Of a stretch of DNA of 64,000 nucleotides, positions 27,266-35,874 are shown in pieces. Under the pieces are notes generated by a model. The model did no database searches. It was given only the letters and a program-made list of their open reading frames with translations, and was not told the origin of the DNA. The DNA is from Microbacterium sp. AB (GTDB taxonomy: Bacteria > Actinomycetota > Actinomycetes > Actinomycetales > Microbacteriaceae): positions 744,001 to 808,000 of the forward strand of contig NZ_CP118157.1 in the NCBI RefSeq assembly GCF_032878875.1, in the 5' to 3' direction. A program made the position numbers and the translations under genes. Within the stretch, counting starts at the first letter, position 1. Every line of letters starts with the position of its first letter.

Positions 27266-27766
27266 ATGACACGACCAGAGGGATGGCGCCCCGTCGCGGC
27301 GGCGCTCGCCAACGACGACGCCCGACGGGTGTGGGCGGGGCTGGTCATGGGACGGACGATCGAGGAGGCCGCCGCGTCGCTCTCCCCGTCGCGCCGCGCC
27401 CGCGTGGTCGGTCAGCTCGTGGCAGCCGGACTCGTGCGGGAGGGCGACGACCACGCCGCAGACGGGGACGTGTTCCGCCGGCTGCTGGCGAAGGCGGCGC
27501 CTCCGCCGCGTCCCACGGGCGCCGAGCGCTTCCTCACCTCCTCCGGCCGCGTCGACCGGTACCCGTCCGCTCTCGCCGAACGTGAGGAGCTGCTCCGACT
27601 CGTCGCCGCCCGGGCGATGTCTCCCGGCGAGACCGTCGCGGAGCCCGCGCCCAACGAGCGGCTGCGCGTGCTGGCCGACGACGTCGCGCTGCTGCGCCGG
27701 CACCTCGTCGACCACGGGATCCTCGAGCGTGCGCGCGACGGCTCGTCGTACCGGCTCACGGACTGA
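27266..27766 (+). CDS. DUF2087-domain protein
   Basis: 166 residues. The second half is a DUF2087 domain: TSSGRVDRYPSALAEREELLRL, the acidic PGETVAEPAPNERL, then VALLRRHLVDHGILERARDG ending in SYRL. The first half looks like a small winged-helix region (MGRTIEEAAASLSPSRR, VVGQLVAAGLV), so a DNA-binding role is likely though unproven. Two in-frame ATGs exist, at 27260 and 27266. The second is chosen because GAGGGGGA stands at a better distance. A TAGCCT box lies about 35 bp upstream. It is convergent with the ABC exporter gene. Confidence 0.65.
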   Translation: MTRPEGWRPVAAALANDDARRVWAGLVMGRTIEEAAASLSPSRRARVVGQLVAAGLVREGDDHAADGDVFRRLLAKAAPPPRPTGAERFLTSSGRVDRYPSALAEREELLRLVAARAMSPGETVAEPAPNERLRVLADDVALLRRHLVDHGILERARDGSSYRLTD

Positions 27767-27778
27767 GCCGGGCCGCCC

Positions 27779-29683
27779 TCACACGAGAAGCTGGTGCTTC
27801 GCGAGGTCGCGGTAGAGCGGCACGTCCTGCACCAGCTCGGAATGCGTTCCCTGTCCGACCACGCGGCCGTGGTCCAGGACGACGATCCGGTCGCTGTCGA
27901 CGACCGTCGACAGCCGGTGCGCGATGACGATGAGCGTGCGGCCCGATGCGACGGCGTCGATCGCCTCGCGCATGCGCTGCTCGTTCACGCCGTCGAGCGA
28001 CGACGTCGACTCGTCCAGCAGCAGGATCGGCGGCGCGGCCAGCAGGGCGCGCGCGATCGCCAGACGCTGACGCTCGCCGCCCGACAGCATGACGCCGTCC
28101 TCTCCCACCGCTGTGTCGATGCCGAGCGGGCTGCGATCCACGACCTCGCCGAGGTTCACGGCTCGCAGGGCACGGTCGCACTCCGCGTCGCTCGCGTCGG
28201 GGGAGGCGAGGCGCAGGTTGTCGGCGAGCGAGCCGGCGAGGGTCGGGGCGTCCTGCTCGACGTAGCCGAAGTTCTTCCGCAGGGCCGTGCGCGGCAGGTC
28301 GCGGATGTCGTCGCCGTCGAGGAGGATGGCGCCGCTCGTCGGGTCGTAGAAGCGCTCGATGAGCGACAGCACCGTCGACTTGCCCGCACCGGACGGGCCC
28401 ACGAGCGCGACGCGCGCGCCGCGCGGGACGTCGAACGAGATCCCCCGCAGAACCTCCCGGCCGGGCGCATCCGCCGGCTCGGCGTCCCCGGTCTCGAGCC
28501 GGGCGCGCTCGATCGCGCGCTGCGCCTCCCTCGCCGCCTCCTCGCGCGCGGCGACCGCCGCCGCGGGATAGGCGAAGCGGACCTCGCGGAACGCGATGGC
28601 GGCCGCCTCGCCCTCGCGGGACGGGGCGTCCGCCACCGCGGCCGCCCCCTCCCGCGCGCGGTCGCCGGCGTCCTCGGTCGGCAGGTCGAGCACCTCCTGG
28701 ATGCGGCCCAGGGCGCCCAGCGCCTGGCCGACGCTCGCGATCGCGCCGAAGGCGGAAGCCAGCGGCATGATGAGCAGGAAGAGGAACATCACGAACGTCA
28801 CGAGCTCTGCGACCGAGAGCGCACCCGATGCGACGCGCATGCCTCCGACGCCGAGCACGACGAGCAGCGACACCTGCATGGCGATCCCCGCGACCGGGAC
28901 GACGAGCGCCGAGGCCTTCGCGACGCGGATGCCCGCATGGTACGCGGCCGTCGCCATCCCGCTCACCGCCTCCTGCTCGCGATCGGTCGCTCCCGCCGCG
29001 CGAACCGTGCGGATGGAGCCGATCGCACGCTCGACGCCGCTCGAGAGCTCCCCGACCCTCTCCTGCTGCTGGGCGGAGGCGACGCGGATGCGGCCGGAGA
29101 GCAGCCCGACGCCGGCGGCCGAGACGCCGATCACCCCCACGATCGTGAGCAGCAGGACGGGATCGATGAAGACCATCGCGATGAGGGCGCCGACGAACAG
29201 CAGGACGTTGCCCACGCTGTCGGCCAGTCCCTGTGTGAGGACGGCGTAGAGCAGCGTCGTGTCCGTCCCCACGCGCGAGACGAGGTCGCCCGTGCGGCGC
29301 GCGTCGAACTCGCTCACCGGCAGGTGCAGGATGCGGGAGATGAGCTTGCGGCGGCTCGAGTAGACGACGGCCGTTCCCGTCTTCTGCAGCAGATAGTGCT
29401 GATACGCGCCGACCACGCTCGAGACGAGCACGAGCAGCACGAGCGCCCCCAGCAGCCATCCCAGCGCCGTTCCCGTCTGGACGCGGTCGATGACCTGTCC
29501 GATGAGGAGCGGCTGCACGAGCGTCGCGACCGCCTCGACGACGCTGAGGACCGCGACGGCGACGAGGACGCCCTTGTGCTCGAAGAGGAAGGGCAGCAGC
29601 TGGCGGAAGGTCGCGCGCGGGCCCTCGTCGGGCCGAGGGCGGGAGAACGGCGAGCGACGTGCTCGCGATGCGGTCTGGCTCAC
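27779..29683 (-). CDS. ABC exporter (fused transmembrane and ATPase half-transporter)
   Basis: 634 residues. The N-terminal about 330 residues form a six-helix exporter domain containing SEFDARRTGDLVSRVGTDTT. The C-terminal ATPase has Walker A GPSGAGKST, signature MLSGGERQRLAIARAL, Walker B PILLLDESTSSLDG and switch His in VIAHRLSTV. It must dimerise to work and probably exports a lipid, peptide or drug. An unusual Ala/Glu/Arg-rich stretch of about 40 residues (AAVAAREEAAREAQRAIERA and following) is inserted between the first ATPase strand (FREVRFAYP) and VLRGISF, where homologues have only a few residues. The start is GTG at 29683. Confidence 0.9.
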   Translation of the reverse strand: MSQTASRARRSPFSRPRPDEGPRATFRQLLPFLFEHKGVLVAVAVLSVVEAVATLVQPLLIGQVIDRVQTGTALGWLLGALVLLVLVSSVVGAYQHYLLQKTGTAVVYSSRRKLISRILHLPVSEFDARRTGDLVSRVGTDTTLLYAVLTQGLADSVGNVLLFVGALIAMVFIDPVLLLTIVGVIGVSAAGVGLLSGRIRVASAQQQERVGELSSGVERAIGSIRTVRAAGATDREQEAVSGMATAAYHAGIRVAKASALVVPVAGIAMQVSLLVVLGVGGMRVASGALSVAELVTFVMFLFLLIMPLASAFGAIASVGQALGALGRIQEVLDLPTEDAGDRAREGAAAVADAPSREGEAAAIAFREVRFAYPAAAVAAREEAAREAQRAIERARLETGDAEPADAPGREVLRGISFDVPRGARVALVGPSGAGKSTVLSLIERFYDPTSGAILLDGDDIRDLPRTALRKNFGYVEQDAPTLAGSLADNLRLASPDASDAECDRALRAVNLGEVVDRSPLGIDTAVGEDGVMLSGGERQRLAIARALLAAPPILLLDESTSSLDGVNEQRMREAIDAVASGRTLIVIAHRLSTVVDSDRIVVLDHGRVVGQGTHSELVQDVPLYRDLAKHQLLV

Positions 29684-29690
29684 GGGATCC

Positions 29691-29843
29691 CTGCTTCCGG
29701 CCGTACGTGCGGTGGGCCGCCTGTTCCGTCGCGCCGATCGCCGCCGCGATCTCCTGCCGGGAGTTCCCCTGCAGCCGGGCGCGACGCACCTGCGCGTCCT
29801 CGGCGCACGCGATGTCGCGGCGCTTCTGCCAGCCTATGCAACT
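29691..29843 (-). pseudogene. Fragment of a small HTH protein upstream of the ABC exporter
   Basis: The minus strand reads WQKRRDIACAEDAQVRRARL, then QGNSRQEIAAAIGATEQAAH and RTYGRKQ. This is the helix-turn-helix end of a small actinobacterial DNA-binding protein family. The usual N-terminal half is missing, and the frame runs on without a stop into the exporter gene. A stop that would overlap the exporter GTG exists only in another frame. I read it as a broken gene, but a short protein from an internal GTG cannot be excluded. Confidence 0.4.
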
Positions 29844-29909
29844 CGGCCAGGGGACTGGCCGGATGCCCCGGACCCGTCAAGGGGGTGTCGTTCGTCGCGG
29901 CCGCACGCG

Positions 29910-29915
29910 TAGCGT
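29910..29915 (+). promoter_or_regulatory. -10 box TAGCGT, leaderless start
   Basis: TAGCGT ends 7 nt before the ATG at 29923 of the disulfide oxidoreductase gene. Confidence 0.5.
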
Positions 29916-29922
29916 CTGTCGC

Positions 29923-31326
29923 ATGACAGCAGAGGTGCGGGAGACGGACGTCGTGGTGATCGGGGCGGGGCCCGTCGGAGAGAACGTCGCGGATCGCGTC
30001 GTGCGCGGCGGCCTGGAGGCCGTCCTCGTGGAGAGCGAGCTCGTGGGCGGCGAATGCTCGTACTGGGCGTGCATGCCCTCGAAGGCGCTGCTGCGCACGG
30101 GTGCGGCCGAGCGCGCTGCGCGGGCGGTGGGGGTCGCGGGCGGGCGTGTGGATCCCGACGCCGTCCTGCGGCGCCGGGACGGCTTCGCGAGCGGATGGGA
30201 CGACTCGGGCCAGGCGGAGTGGGTCCTCGGGGCGGGCATCGGGCTCGTTCGCGGCCACGCCCGTCTCTCCGGGGAGCGGCGCGTGACGGTCTCCTCGGAG
30301 GACGGCGACGTCGAGCTCGTCGCGCGCCACGCGGTCGTGGTGGCCACGGGCACGGCCGCGCTGCTGCCCGACATCCCGGGGCTGCGGGAGGCCGAGCCGT
30401 GGACGAGCCGCGAGGCGACGTCCCTGCAGAGCGTGCCCGCGCGCGTCGTCATCGTCGGCGGCGGGGTCGTCGCCGTCGAGGCCGCGACGTTCCTCTCCGA
30501 CCTCGGCGCGGACGTGACGGTGCTCGCCCGCAGCGGACTGCTGAAGGCGTTCGAGCCGTTCGCGGGGGAGCGCGTGGGAGATGCGCTGCGGGAGCGAGGG
30601 GTCGTGGTGCGCGAGGCGTCCCCCGTGCGGGTCACGCGCGACGGGGACGGCGTGCACGTCGAGATCGAGGTCGGCGAGGTCGTCGACGCCGACGAGATCG
30701 TCGTCGCGACCGGCCGTGTGCCGCGCACAGAGGATCTCGGCCTCGAGACGGTCGGCCTCGAGCCCGGCTCGTGGCTCGACGTGGACGACACCCTCCGCGT
30801 GCGCGGCGTCGACTGGCTCTCTGCGACGGGCGACGTCAATCACCGCGCCCTCCTGACGCACCAGGGCAAGTACCAGGCGCGCGCCGCCGGCGACGTCGTC
30901 GTCGCGCGGGCGAGGGGTCTCGACATCGACGACGCGCCCTGGGGAGCGCATGCGGCGACGGCCGACCACACCGCCGTGCCGCAGGTCGTGTTCACCGACC
31001 CGGAGGTGGCGTCGGTCGGCCTCACCGCCGCGCAGGCGGAAGAGTCGGGCATCCGCGCCCGGGTCGTCGACTACGACCTCGGCTCCGTCGCCGGAGCGTC
31101 CCTCACGGCGGACGGATACTCCGGTGCTGCGCGGATCGTCGTGGACGAGGACCGGCGCGTGCTCGTCGGCGTCACGTTCGTCGGCCCCGGCGTCGGCGAG
31201 CTGCTCCACGCCGCGACCATCGCGATCGTGGGCGAGGTGCCGATCGAGCGTCTGTGGCACGCCGTCCCCTCGTACCCCACGGTGAGCGAGGTCTGGCTGC
31301 GGCTGCTCGAGGCGTACGGGCTCTGA
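29923..31326 (+). CDS. Class I pyridine nucleotide-disulfide oxidoreductase
   Basis: 467 residues, close to dihydrolipoamide dehydrogenase and mercuric reductase in size. The FAD site is VVVIGAGPVGENVA at the N-terminus. The redox-active pair is in GGECSYWACMPSKALLR (C-x4-C), where most family members have GGTCLNVGCIPSK. NAD(P) binds VVIVGGGVVAVEAATFL, and the second FAD contact is WLSATGDVN. The C-terminal dimer domain ends with HAVPSYPTVSEVW, where His-Pro acts as the catalytic base in relatives. The substrate is unknown. No lipoyl or merA partner is adjacent. Confidence 0.85.
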   Translation: MTAEVRETDVVVIGAGPVGENVADRVVRGGLEAVLVESELVGGECSYWACMPSKALLRTGAAERAARAVGVAGGRVDPDAVLRRRDGFASGWDDSGQAEWVLGAGIGLVRGHARLSGERRVTVSSEDGDVELVARHAVVVATGTAALLPDIPGLREAEPWTSREATSLQSVPARVVIVGGGVVAVEAATFLSDLGADVTVLARSGLLKAFEPFAGERVGDALRERGVVVREASPVRVTRDGDGVHVEIEVGEVVDADEIVVATGRVPRTEDLGLETVGLEPGSWLDVDDTLRVRGVDWLSATGDVNHRALLTHQGKYQARAAGDVVVARARGLDIDDAPWGAHAATADHTAVPQVVFTDPEVASVGLTAAQAEESGIRARVVDYDLGSVAGASLTADGYSGAARIVVDEDRRVLVGVTFVGPGVGELLHAATIAIVGEVPIERLWHAVPSYPTVSEVWLRLLEAYGL

Positions 31327-31340
31327 GCCGTTGCGGGGCC

Positions 31341-32738
31341 TCAGCGACGCCCGGCAGCCTCCACGGCGGCGTCGTCGTCGAGGTCGACGTCCTTCGTCTC
31401 CTTGCCGAGGAGGAGCGCGATGAGCGTCAGCACGCCCGCGAAGGAGAGGTAGACGCCCACGAGCCACGGGTTGCCCTGCCCGATGTCCCACAGCCACACG
31501 GCGACGATGGGGGCGAGCGCGGCGCCGAGGATCGAGGCGACGTTGTACGAGATCGCCGACCCCGTGTAGCGGACGTTCGTCGGGAACAGCTCGGGCAGGA
31601 GCGCGCCCATCGGGCCGAAGGTCATCCCCATGAGGAGGAAGCCCAGGATGAGGAACGTCTGCACGAGCGTGCGGGTCACGGCCTCATCGCCCTGCGGCAG
31701 GAGGAACACGACGAACACGAAGCCGAACGCGATGATCGCCGCCGTCACCCCGATGAGCAGCTTTCGACGTCCGATCGCGTCGGCGAGCGGTCCGGACACG
31801 AGCGTGAAGATGCCGAAGAACACCACGCCGATGATCTGCATGAGCACGAAGTCGACGTACGTGAACCCGAGGCCCGGCACGTCGGCGTCCGCCGGACGCG
31901 TCCCGTACGACAGCGTGAAGCTCGTCATCAGGTAGAAGAGCACGTACGTCGCCAGCATGTAGAACGTGCCGAGGATGAGCGCCCACCAGTGCCTCTTGAC
32001 GGTCTGCCCGAGGGGGAACTTCGTGATCGTGCCGGTCTTCTCGGCCTTCGTGAAGGACTTCGACTCGACGAGCTTGAGGCGCACCCACAGCCCGATGATG
32101 ACCATGACGGCGGAGAAGAGGAACGGGATGCGCCAGCCCCACGTGAGGAACGCCTCCGACGGCGCGCCGTTCTCGCCCGGCAGCACGAAGTTGATGACGA
32201 GGAAGAGCGAGTTCGCGATGATGAAGCCGATGGGCGCGCCGAGCTGAGGGAAGGTCCCGTAGAGCGCGCGCTTGCCCTGCGGGGCGTTCTCGGTGGCGAC
32301 GAGCGCCGCTCCCGACCACTCGCCGCCGAGCGCGAAGCCCTGAGCGAGGCGCATGAGGAGCAGCAGGAACGGCGCCCAGAGCCCGATGTTGTCGAAGGTG
32401 GGCAGCAGCCCGATGAGGAAGGTGGCGACGCCCATCGTCAGGAGCGATGCGACGAGCGTCGCCTTGCGGCCGAAGGTGTCGCCGAAGTGCCCGAAGACGA
32501 TCGCGCCGACGGGCCGTGCGAGCATCGCCGCCCCGAACGTCGCGAACGAGGCGAGCAGGGCGGTGGTGTCGTTGCCGGTCGGGAAGAACAGCACGGGGAA
32601 GACGAGGACGGCGGCCGTGGCGTACACGTAGAAGTCGTAGAACTCGATCGTCGTGCCGACGAGGCTCGCGGTGATGACGCGGCCGCGCGAGTTGGCGGGC
32701 TTCGAGGGTGTGGGCGCGGATGCGGCGGTGGATGTCAT
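31341..32738 (-). CDS. MHS-family MFS transporter (metabolite:H+ symporter)
   Basis: 465 residues with twelve predicted membrane segments. The N-terminal motif SLVGTTIEFYDFYVYATAA and the loop GHFGDTFGRKATLVASL mark the metabolite:H+ symporter branch that carries proline, betaine, shikimate, alpha-ketoglutarate or aromatic acids. LRLAQGFALGGEWSGAALVA-type residues and the later FPTNVRYTGSAISYN are also conserved. The ATG at 32738 is at the end of a possible 120-nt leader from a TACGAT box. It converges with the disulfide oxidoreductase gene with a 14-bp gap. Confidence 0.85.
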   Translation of the reverse strand: MTSTAASAPTPSKPANSRGRVITASLVGTTIEFYDFYVYATAAVLVFPVLFFPTGNDTTALLASFATFGAAMLARPVGAIVFGHFGDTFGRKATLVASLLTMGVATFLIGLLPTFDNIGLWAPFLLLLMRLAQGFALGGEWSGAALVATENAPQGKRALYGTFPQLGAPIGFIIANSLFLVINFVLPGENGAPSEAFLTWGWRIPFLFSAVMVIIGLWVRLKLVESKSFTKAEKTGTITKFPLGQTVKRHWWALILGTFYMLATYVLFYLMTSFTLSYGTRPADADVPGLGFTYVDFVLMQIIGVVFFGIFTLVSGPLADAIGRRKLLIGVTAAIIAFGFVFVVFLLPQGDEAVTRTLVQTFLILGFLLMGMTFGPMGALLPELFPTNVRYTGSAISYNVASILGAALAPIVAVWLWDIGQGNPWLVGVYLSFAGVLTLIALLLGKETKDVDLDDDAAVEAAGRR

Positions 32739-32862
32739 GGAGTGCCTGTCGGGAGGGAGCCGGTGTCGCCCGTGCGGTGCGACCGCCGGGGGAGATTGCC
32801 GTGCGTCGAGAGGCGCTGATCGGGGACGACCGCTTTCGGCGCCTGTCGGAGCACGAAGAGCA

Positions 32863-32868
32863 ATCGTA
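32863..32868 (-). promoter_or_regulatory. Possible -10 box TACGAT of the MHS transporter
   Basis: TACGAT on the minus strand lies about 125 nt upstream of the transporter ATG. It is in a small AT-richer patch. No -35 is evident. Confidence 0.35.
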
Positions 32869-32975
32869 CCCCTTCTGAGCAATCCGGGCACGACGGCCTC
32901 CTCGCGCGTGCGACCTGCACAGCGAGAGGCTCGCGTTCGCGACGGCGGCTGTGCGGAATGCTCAGCCCGGCGAGG

Positions 32976-33326
32976 TCACCAGATCACGGCGAGGGCGGCG
33001 TTGCCGAGAGTCAGGACGCCGATCGCCCAGAACAGCGGCGCGGCGACCCTCGCGCCGCGCCTCTGCCGCGCCCCGATGATGCCGAGCAGCGCCCCGATGA
33101 CGACGAGAATCACGAGCTTGACGCCGATCTTCGCGTAGTCGAGCTCGTGATGGATGCCCCAGGGTGCTGCGAGGGCGAGGCCGGCGACGAGCGTCACGAC
33201 GAGACCCCACTGCATGAGACGTGTCACGTTCGTGCGGCGGTTCACGATCTCGACGAGCCAGGCGCCGAAGAGGGCGGCGAATCCGGCGAGATGGACGACG
33301 AGGACGATGCTGCCCAGGATCTCCAT
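32976..33326 (-). CDS. Four-helix integral membrane protein, function unknown
   Basis: 116 residues with four hydrophobic helices (about 3-24, 38-58, 66-86 and 96-115). The HHELDYAKIGVKL segment between helices 2 and 3 contains a His pair. It resembles small CopD/DUF-type membrane proteins but I assign no function. The ATG at 33326 follows a TAGGGT -10 by 6 nt, so the transcript is probably leaderless. It is followed downstream by the MHS transporter on the same strand, more than 230 bp away. Confidence 0.65.
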   Translation of the reverse strand: MEILGSIVLVVHLAGFAALFGAWLVEIVNRRTNVTRLMQWGLVVTLVAGLALAAPWGIHHELDYAKIGVKLVILVVIGALLGIIGARQRRGARVAAPLFWAIGVLTLGNAALAVIW

Positions 33327-33332
33327 CCTTCT

Positions 33333-33338
33333 ACCCTA
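33333..33338 (-). promoter_or_regulatory. -10 box TAGGGT, leaderless start
   Basis: Minus-strand TAGGGT is followed by six bases and the ATG at 33326. Confidence 0.5.
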
Positions 33339-33346
33339 CGTAGAAG

Positions 33347-33820
33347 TCAGCCGCGGATCGAACGGAGCGCGAGCGCCGTGCGCAGTGCGGCGTCCGCCGC
33401 CTCCGCGCCCTTGTCCTCCTTCGATCCGGGGCGGCCCGAGCGGTCGAGGCCCTGCTGCTCGTCGTCGAGGGTGAGCACGCCGAACCCCACGGGCTTTCCC
33501 GTGTCGACGGCCACGCGCGTCAGGCCGTCCGTCGCGGCGGACGAGACGAACTCGAAGTGCGGCGTCCCGCCGCGGATGATCACGCCGAGCGCGACCACGG
33601 CGTCGGCCCCCGAGTCCAGTGCGGCCTTCGACACGACGGGGAGCTCGAAGGACCCCGGCACGCGGACGATCTCCCAATCGGCGCGGGCGGCGTCGAGGAC
33701 GCGCTGCGCGCCCGCGATGAGCCCCGCGGTGATCTCCTCGTGCCACGTGCCGGCCACGACCGTCACCTTCACGCCCGTCGCGTCGATGTCTCCCTGTGCG
33801 GGTGCGCCCGTGCCGCTCAC
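33347..33820 (-). CDS. ribH: 6,7-dimethyl-8-ribityllumazine synthase
   Basis: 157 residues. It condenses 5-amino-6-ribitylaminouracil with 3,4-dihydroxy-2-butanone phosphate, the step before riboflavin. The substrate-binding segments are VPGSFELPVVSKA and VIIRGGTPHFEFVSSAA, with the catalytic histidine in the latter. GFGVLTLDDEQQGLDRSG is the phosphate loop. It starts at GTG (33820), which overlaps the ribBA stop as GTGA, and is the last gene of the riboflavin operon. Confidence 0.95.
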   Translation of the reverse strand: MSGTGAPAQGDIDATGVKVTVVAGTWHEEITAGLIAGAQRVLDAARADWEIVRVPGSFELPVVSKAALDSGADAVVALGVIIRGGTPHFEFVSSAATDGLTRVAVDTGKPVGFGVLTLDDEQQGLDRSGRPGSKEDKGAEAADAALRTALALRSIRG

Positions 33821-35103
33821 TTGTCTGCTCCTTCGTGCATCTGGGCGATCGCCGCAGCGAGCGCCTCCTCGCCGATGACGTGGCCCATCCGGTCGCGTTT
33901 CGTCTCGAGGTACTGGTGGTTGTTGGGGCCGACGCCCACGATGAGGGGGACCTGCTCGACGACGTCGATGCCGAGGCCGCGCAGCTGGGCGACCTTGTCG
34001 GTGTTGTTCGTCAGCAGGCGCAGCCTCGCGATGCCGAGGTCGGCGAGGATGCCCGCCGCCGCCGCGTAGTCCCGCGCGTCGGCAGGCAGCCCCAGCGCCG
34101 TGTTCGCGTCGACGGTGTCGTATCCGCGCTCCTGCAGGGCGTATGCGCGCAGCTTGTTGATGAGGCCGATGCCGCGCCCCTCGTGTCCTCGCATGTAGAT
34201 GACGACGCCGCCCTCCTGCTCGATCGTGTCGAGGGCGGCGTCGAGCTGGGGACCGCACTCGCACTTGAGCGAGCCGAACGCCTCGCCCGTGAGGCACTCC
34301 GAGTGCACGCGCACGAGGGGTGCGTCGGCGGAGAGGTCGCCCTTGACGACGGCGAGGTGATCGGTGCCCGTGGCGCGGTCCTTGTAGGCGAGGAAGCGGA
34401 AGGTGCCGTGCGCGGTGGGGACGGTCGAGTCCGCGCGCAGGCTCACCTGACGGCGGAACGGCGTGACCTCCTCGCCCGCCGGCTCGACCTCCCCGAGGTA
34501 GGCGATGAGCTGCTCGATCGTGACGACCGGGATCCGCTCGCGTTCGCCGAGGTCCAGCAGGCCCGGCAGGCGCATCATGTCGCCGTCCTCGGCCACGATC
34601 TCGCCGATGACGCCGACGGGCGCGAGCCCGGCCAGGCGCATGAGGTCGACGGCGGCCTCGGTGTGTCCCGCGCGCTCGCGCACCCCGCCGGGCACGGCGC
34701 GCAGCGGGAGGACGTGGCCGGGGCGGATCACGCTCGTCGGCGTCGCGTCGGGGTCGGCGAGCACGTTGACGGTCCGGGCGCGGTCGTGCGCGCTGATGCC
34801 GGTCGTCACGCCGTCCGCCGCGTCGACGCTCACGGTGTACGCGGTCGAGCGCGCGTCCTCGTTCACGGCGACCATGGGCGCGAGGTCGAGGCGGTCGGCC
34901 CATTCCTGCGGCATCGGGGCGCACAGGAAGCCCGATGAGAAGCGCACGGCCCAGGCGATCCACTCGGGCGTCGCGAGCTGTGCCGACAGGATGACGTCGC
35001 CCTCGTTCTCGCGGCCCTCGTCGTCCGCGACGATGACGGGGCGGCCGGCACGCAGGGCGTCGAGGGCTTCGGGGATGGCCGAGAGCCGGCTGGCAAGGCT
35101 CAT
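33817..35103 (-). CDS. ribBA: Bifunctional 3,4-dihydroxy-2-butanone 4-phosphate synthase / GTP cyclohydrolase II
   Basis: 428 residues. The N-terminal half is the RibB domain, making the four-carbon unit from ribulose 5-phosphate (DDEGRENEGDVILS, RPGHVLPLRAVPGG, RAGHTEAAVDL). The C-terminal half is GTP cyclohydrolase II, with zinc cysteines in SECLTGEAFGSLKCECGPQ and the catalytic region GHEGRGIGLINK. Both domains look complete. The ATG overlaps the ribE stop as ATGA and the stop overlaps the ribH GTG, so translation is coupled along the operon. Confidence 0.97.
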   Translation of the reverse strand: MSLASRLSAIPEALDALRAGRPVIVADDEGRENEGDVILSAQLATPEWIAWAVRFSSGFLCAPMPQEWADRLDLAPMVAVNEDARSTAYTVSVDAADGVTTGISAHDRARTVNVLADPDATPTSVIRPGHVLPLRAVPGGVRERAGHTEAAVDLMRLAGLAPVGVIGEIVAEDGDMMRLPGLLDLGERERIPVVTIEQLIAYLGEVEPAGEEVTPFRRQVSLRADSTVPTAHGTFRFLAYKDRATGTDHLAVVKGDLSADAPLVRVHSECLTGEAFGSLKCECGPQLDAALDTIEQEGGVVIYMRGHEGRGIGLINKLRAYALQERGYDTVDANTALGLPADARDYAAAAGILADLGIARLRLLTNNTDKVAQLRGLGIDVVEQVPLIVGVGPNNHQYLETKRDRMGHVIGEEALAAAIAQMHEGADK

Positions 35104-35873
35104 CGCGAGCCTCCTTCGGGGGTCGGGCGCAGGACGACGAAGTCCGCGGCGGGCACGTCGTACGTCGCGAAGGACATCCCGGGCCCCGTGCCCGCGGCGC
35201 GCTGCGCGGAGGCGGCCGTGGGGGGCGGCGTCGCCGATGCCGCGGCGGACGTCGCGATCGGCTCCTGCGCGCGGAACGAGAGGAGACGCTGCACGTGGCG
35301 GGCGAGGATGTCGGTCTCGAGGTTGACGGCGTCTCCGACGCGGCGCTCGCCGAGGGTGGTGGCCTCGAGCGTCTCGGGGATGAGCGACACCTCGAACCAG
35401 GGGTTCGGCTCGTCCGCGGCGCTCACGGCGCTGACCGTGAGCGAGACGCCGTCGACGGCGATGGAGCCCTTGTCGACGACGAGGGGGGCGAGCGCGACGG
35501 GCAGGGAGACGCGCACGACGCGCCACTCGGCGCCGGGGCGCACGCCGATCACGGCGCCCGTGCCGTCGACGTGCCCCTGCACGATGTGACCGCCGAGGCG
35601 TCCGCCCGACGCGGTCGCCCGCTCGAGGTTGACGGCCGTCCCGACGGACGCCCCGTCGAGCGTGGACGTGTCGAGCGTCTGACGCATGACGTCGGCCGTG
35701 AAGCCGTCGGGCGTCCAGTCGACGACGGTGAGGCAGACGCCGCTGACGGCGATGGAGTCGCCGTGGTGCGCGTCGGCGACTACCGTCGGCGCCTGCAGGG
35801 TGAGGCGCACCCCGTCCCCCGAGGGCTCGATGGCCGTGATGTGGCCGATCTCCTCGATGATGCCGGTGAACAT
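35100..35873 (-). CDS. ribE: Riboflavin synthase alpha subunit
   Basis: 257 residues. Two lumazine-binding beta-barrels are visible: the first opens with MFTGIIEEIGHI, and the second begins with GGHIVQGHVDGTG and contains DGVSLTVSAV. It dismutates two lumazines to riboflavin. About 50 extra residues at the C-terminus (TSAAASATPPPTAASAQRAA and onward) are low complexity and go beyond the usual about 200. The ATG at 35873 lies one base after the ribD stop. Confidence 0.94.
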   Translation of the reverse strand: MFTGIIEEIGHITAIEPSGDGVRLTLQAPTVVADAHHGDSIAVSGVCLTVVDWTPDGFTADVMRQTLDTSTLDGASVGTAVNLERATASGGRLGGHIVQGHVDGTGAVIGVRPGAEWRVVRVSLPVALAPLVVDKGSIAVDGVSLTVSAVSAADEPNPWFEVSLIPETLEATTLGERRVGDAVNLETDILARHVQRLLSFRAQEPIATSAAASATPPPTAASAQRAAGTGPGMSFATYDVPAADFVVLRPTPEGGSR

Positions 35874-35874
35874 G

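Noticed and set aside
32735..32854. Upstream frame (GTG, about 39 codons) whose stop overlaps the MHS transporter ATG as ATGA
   Set aside because: The overlap is tempting for translational coupling. However, the start lies 8 nt from the TACGAT box, the peptide has no bias or motif, and a stop overlapping ATG is common by chance.
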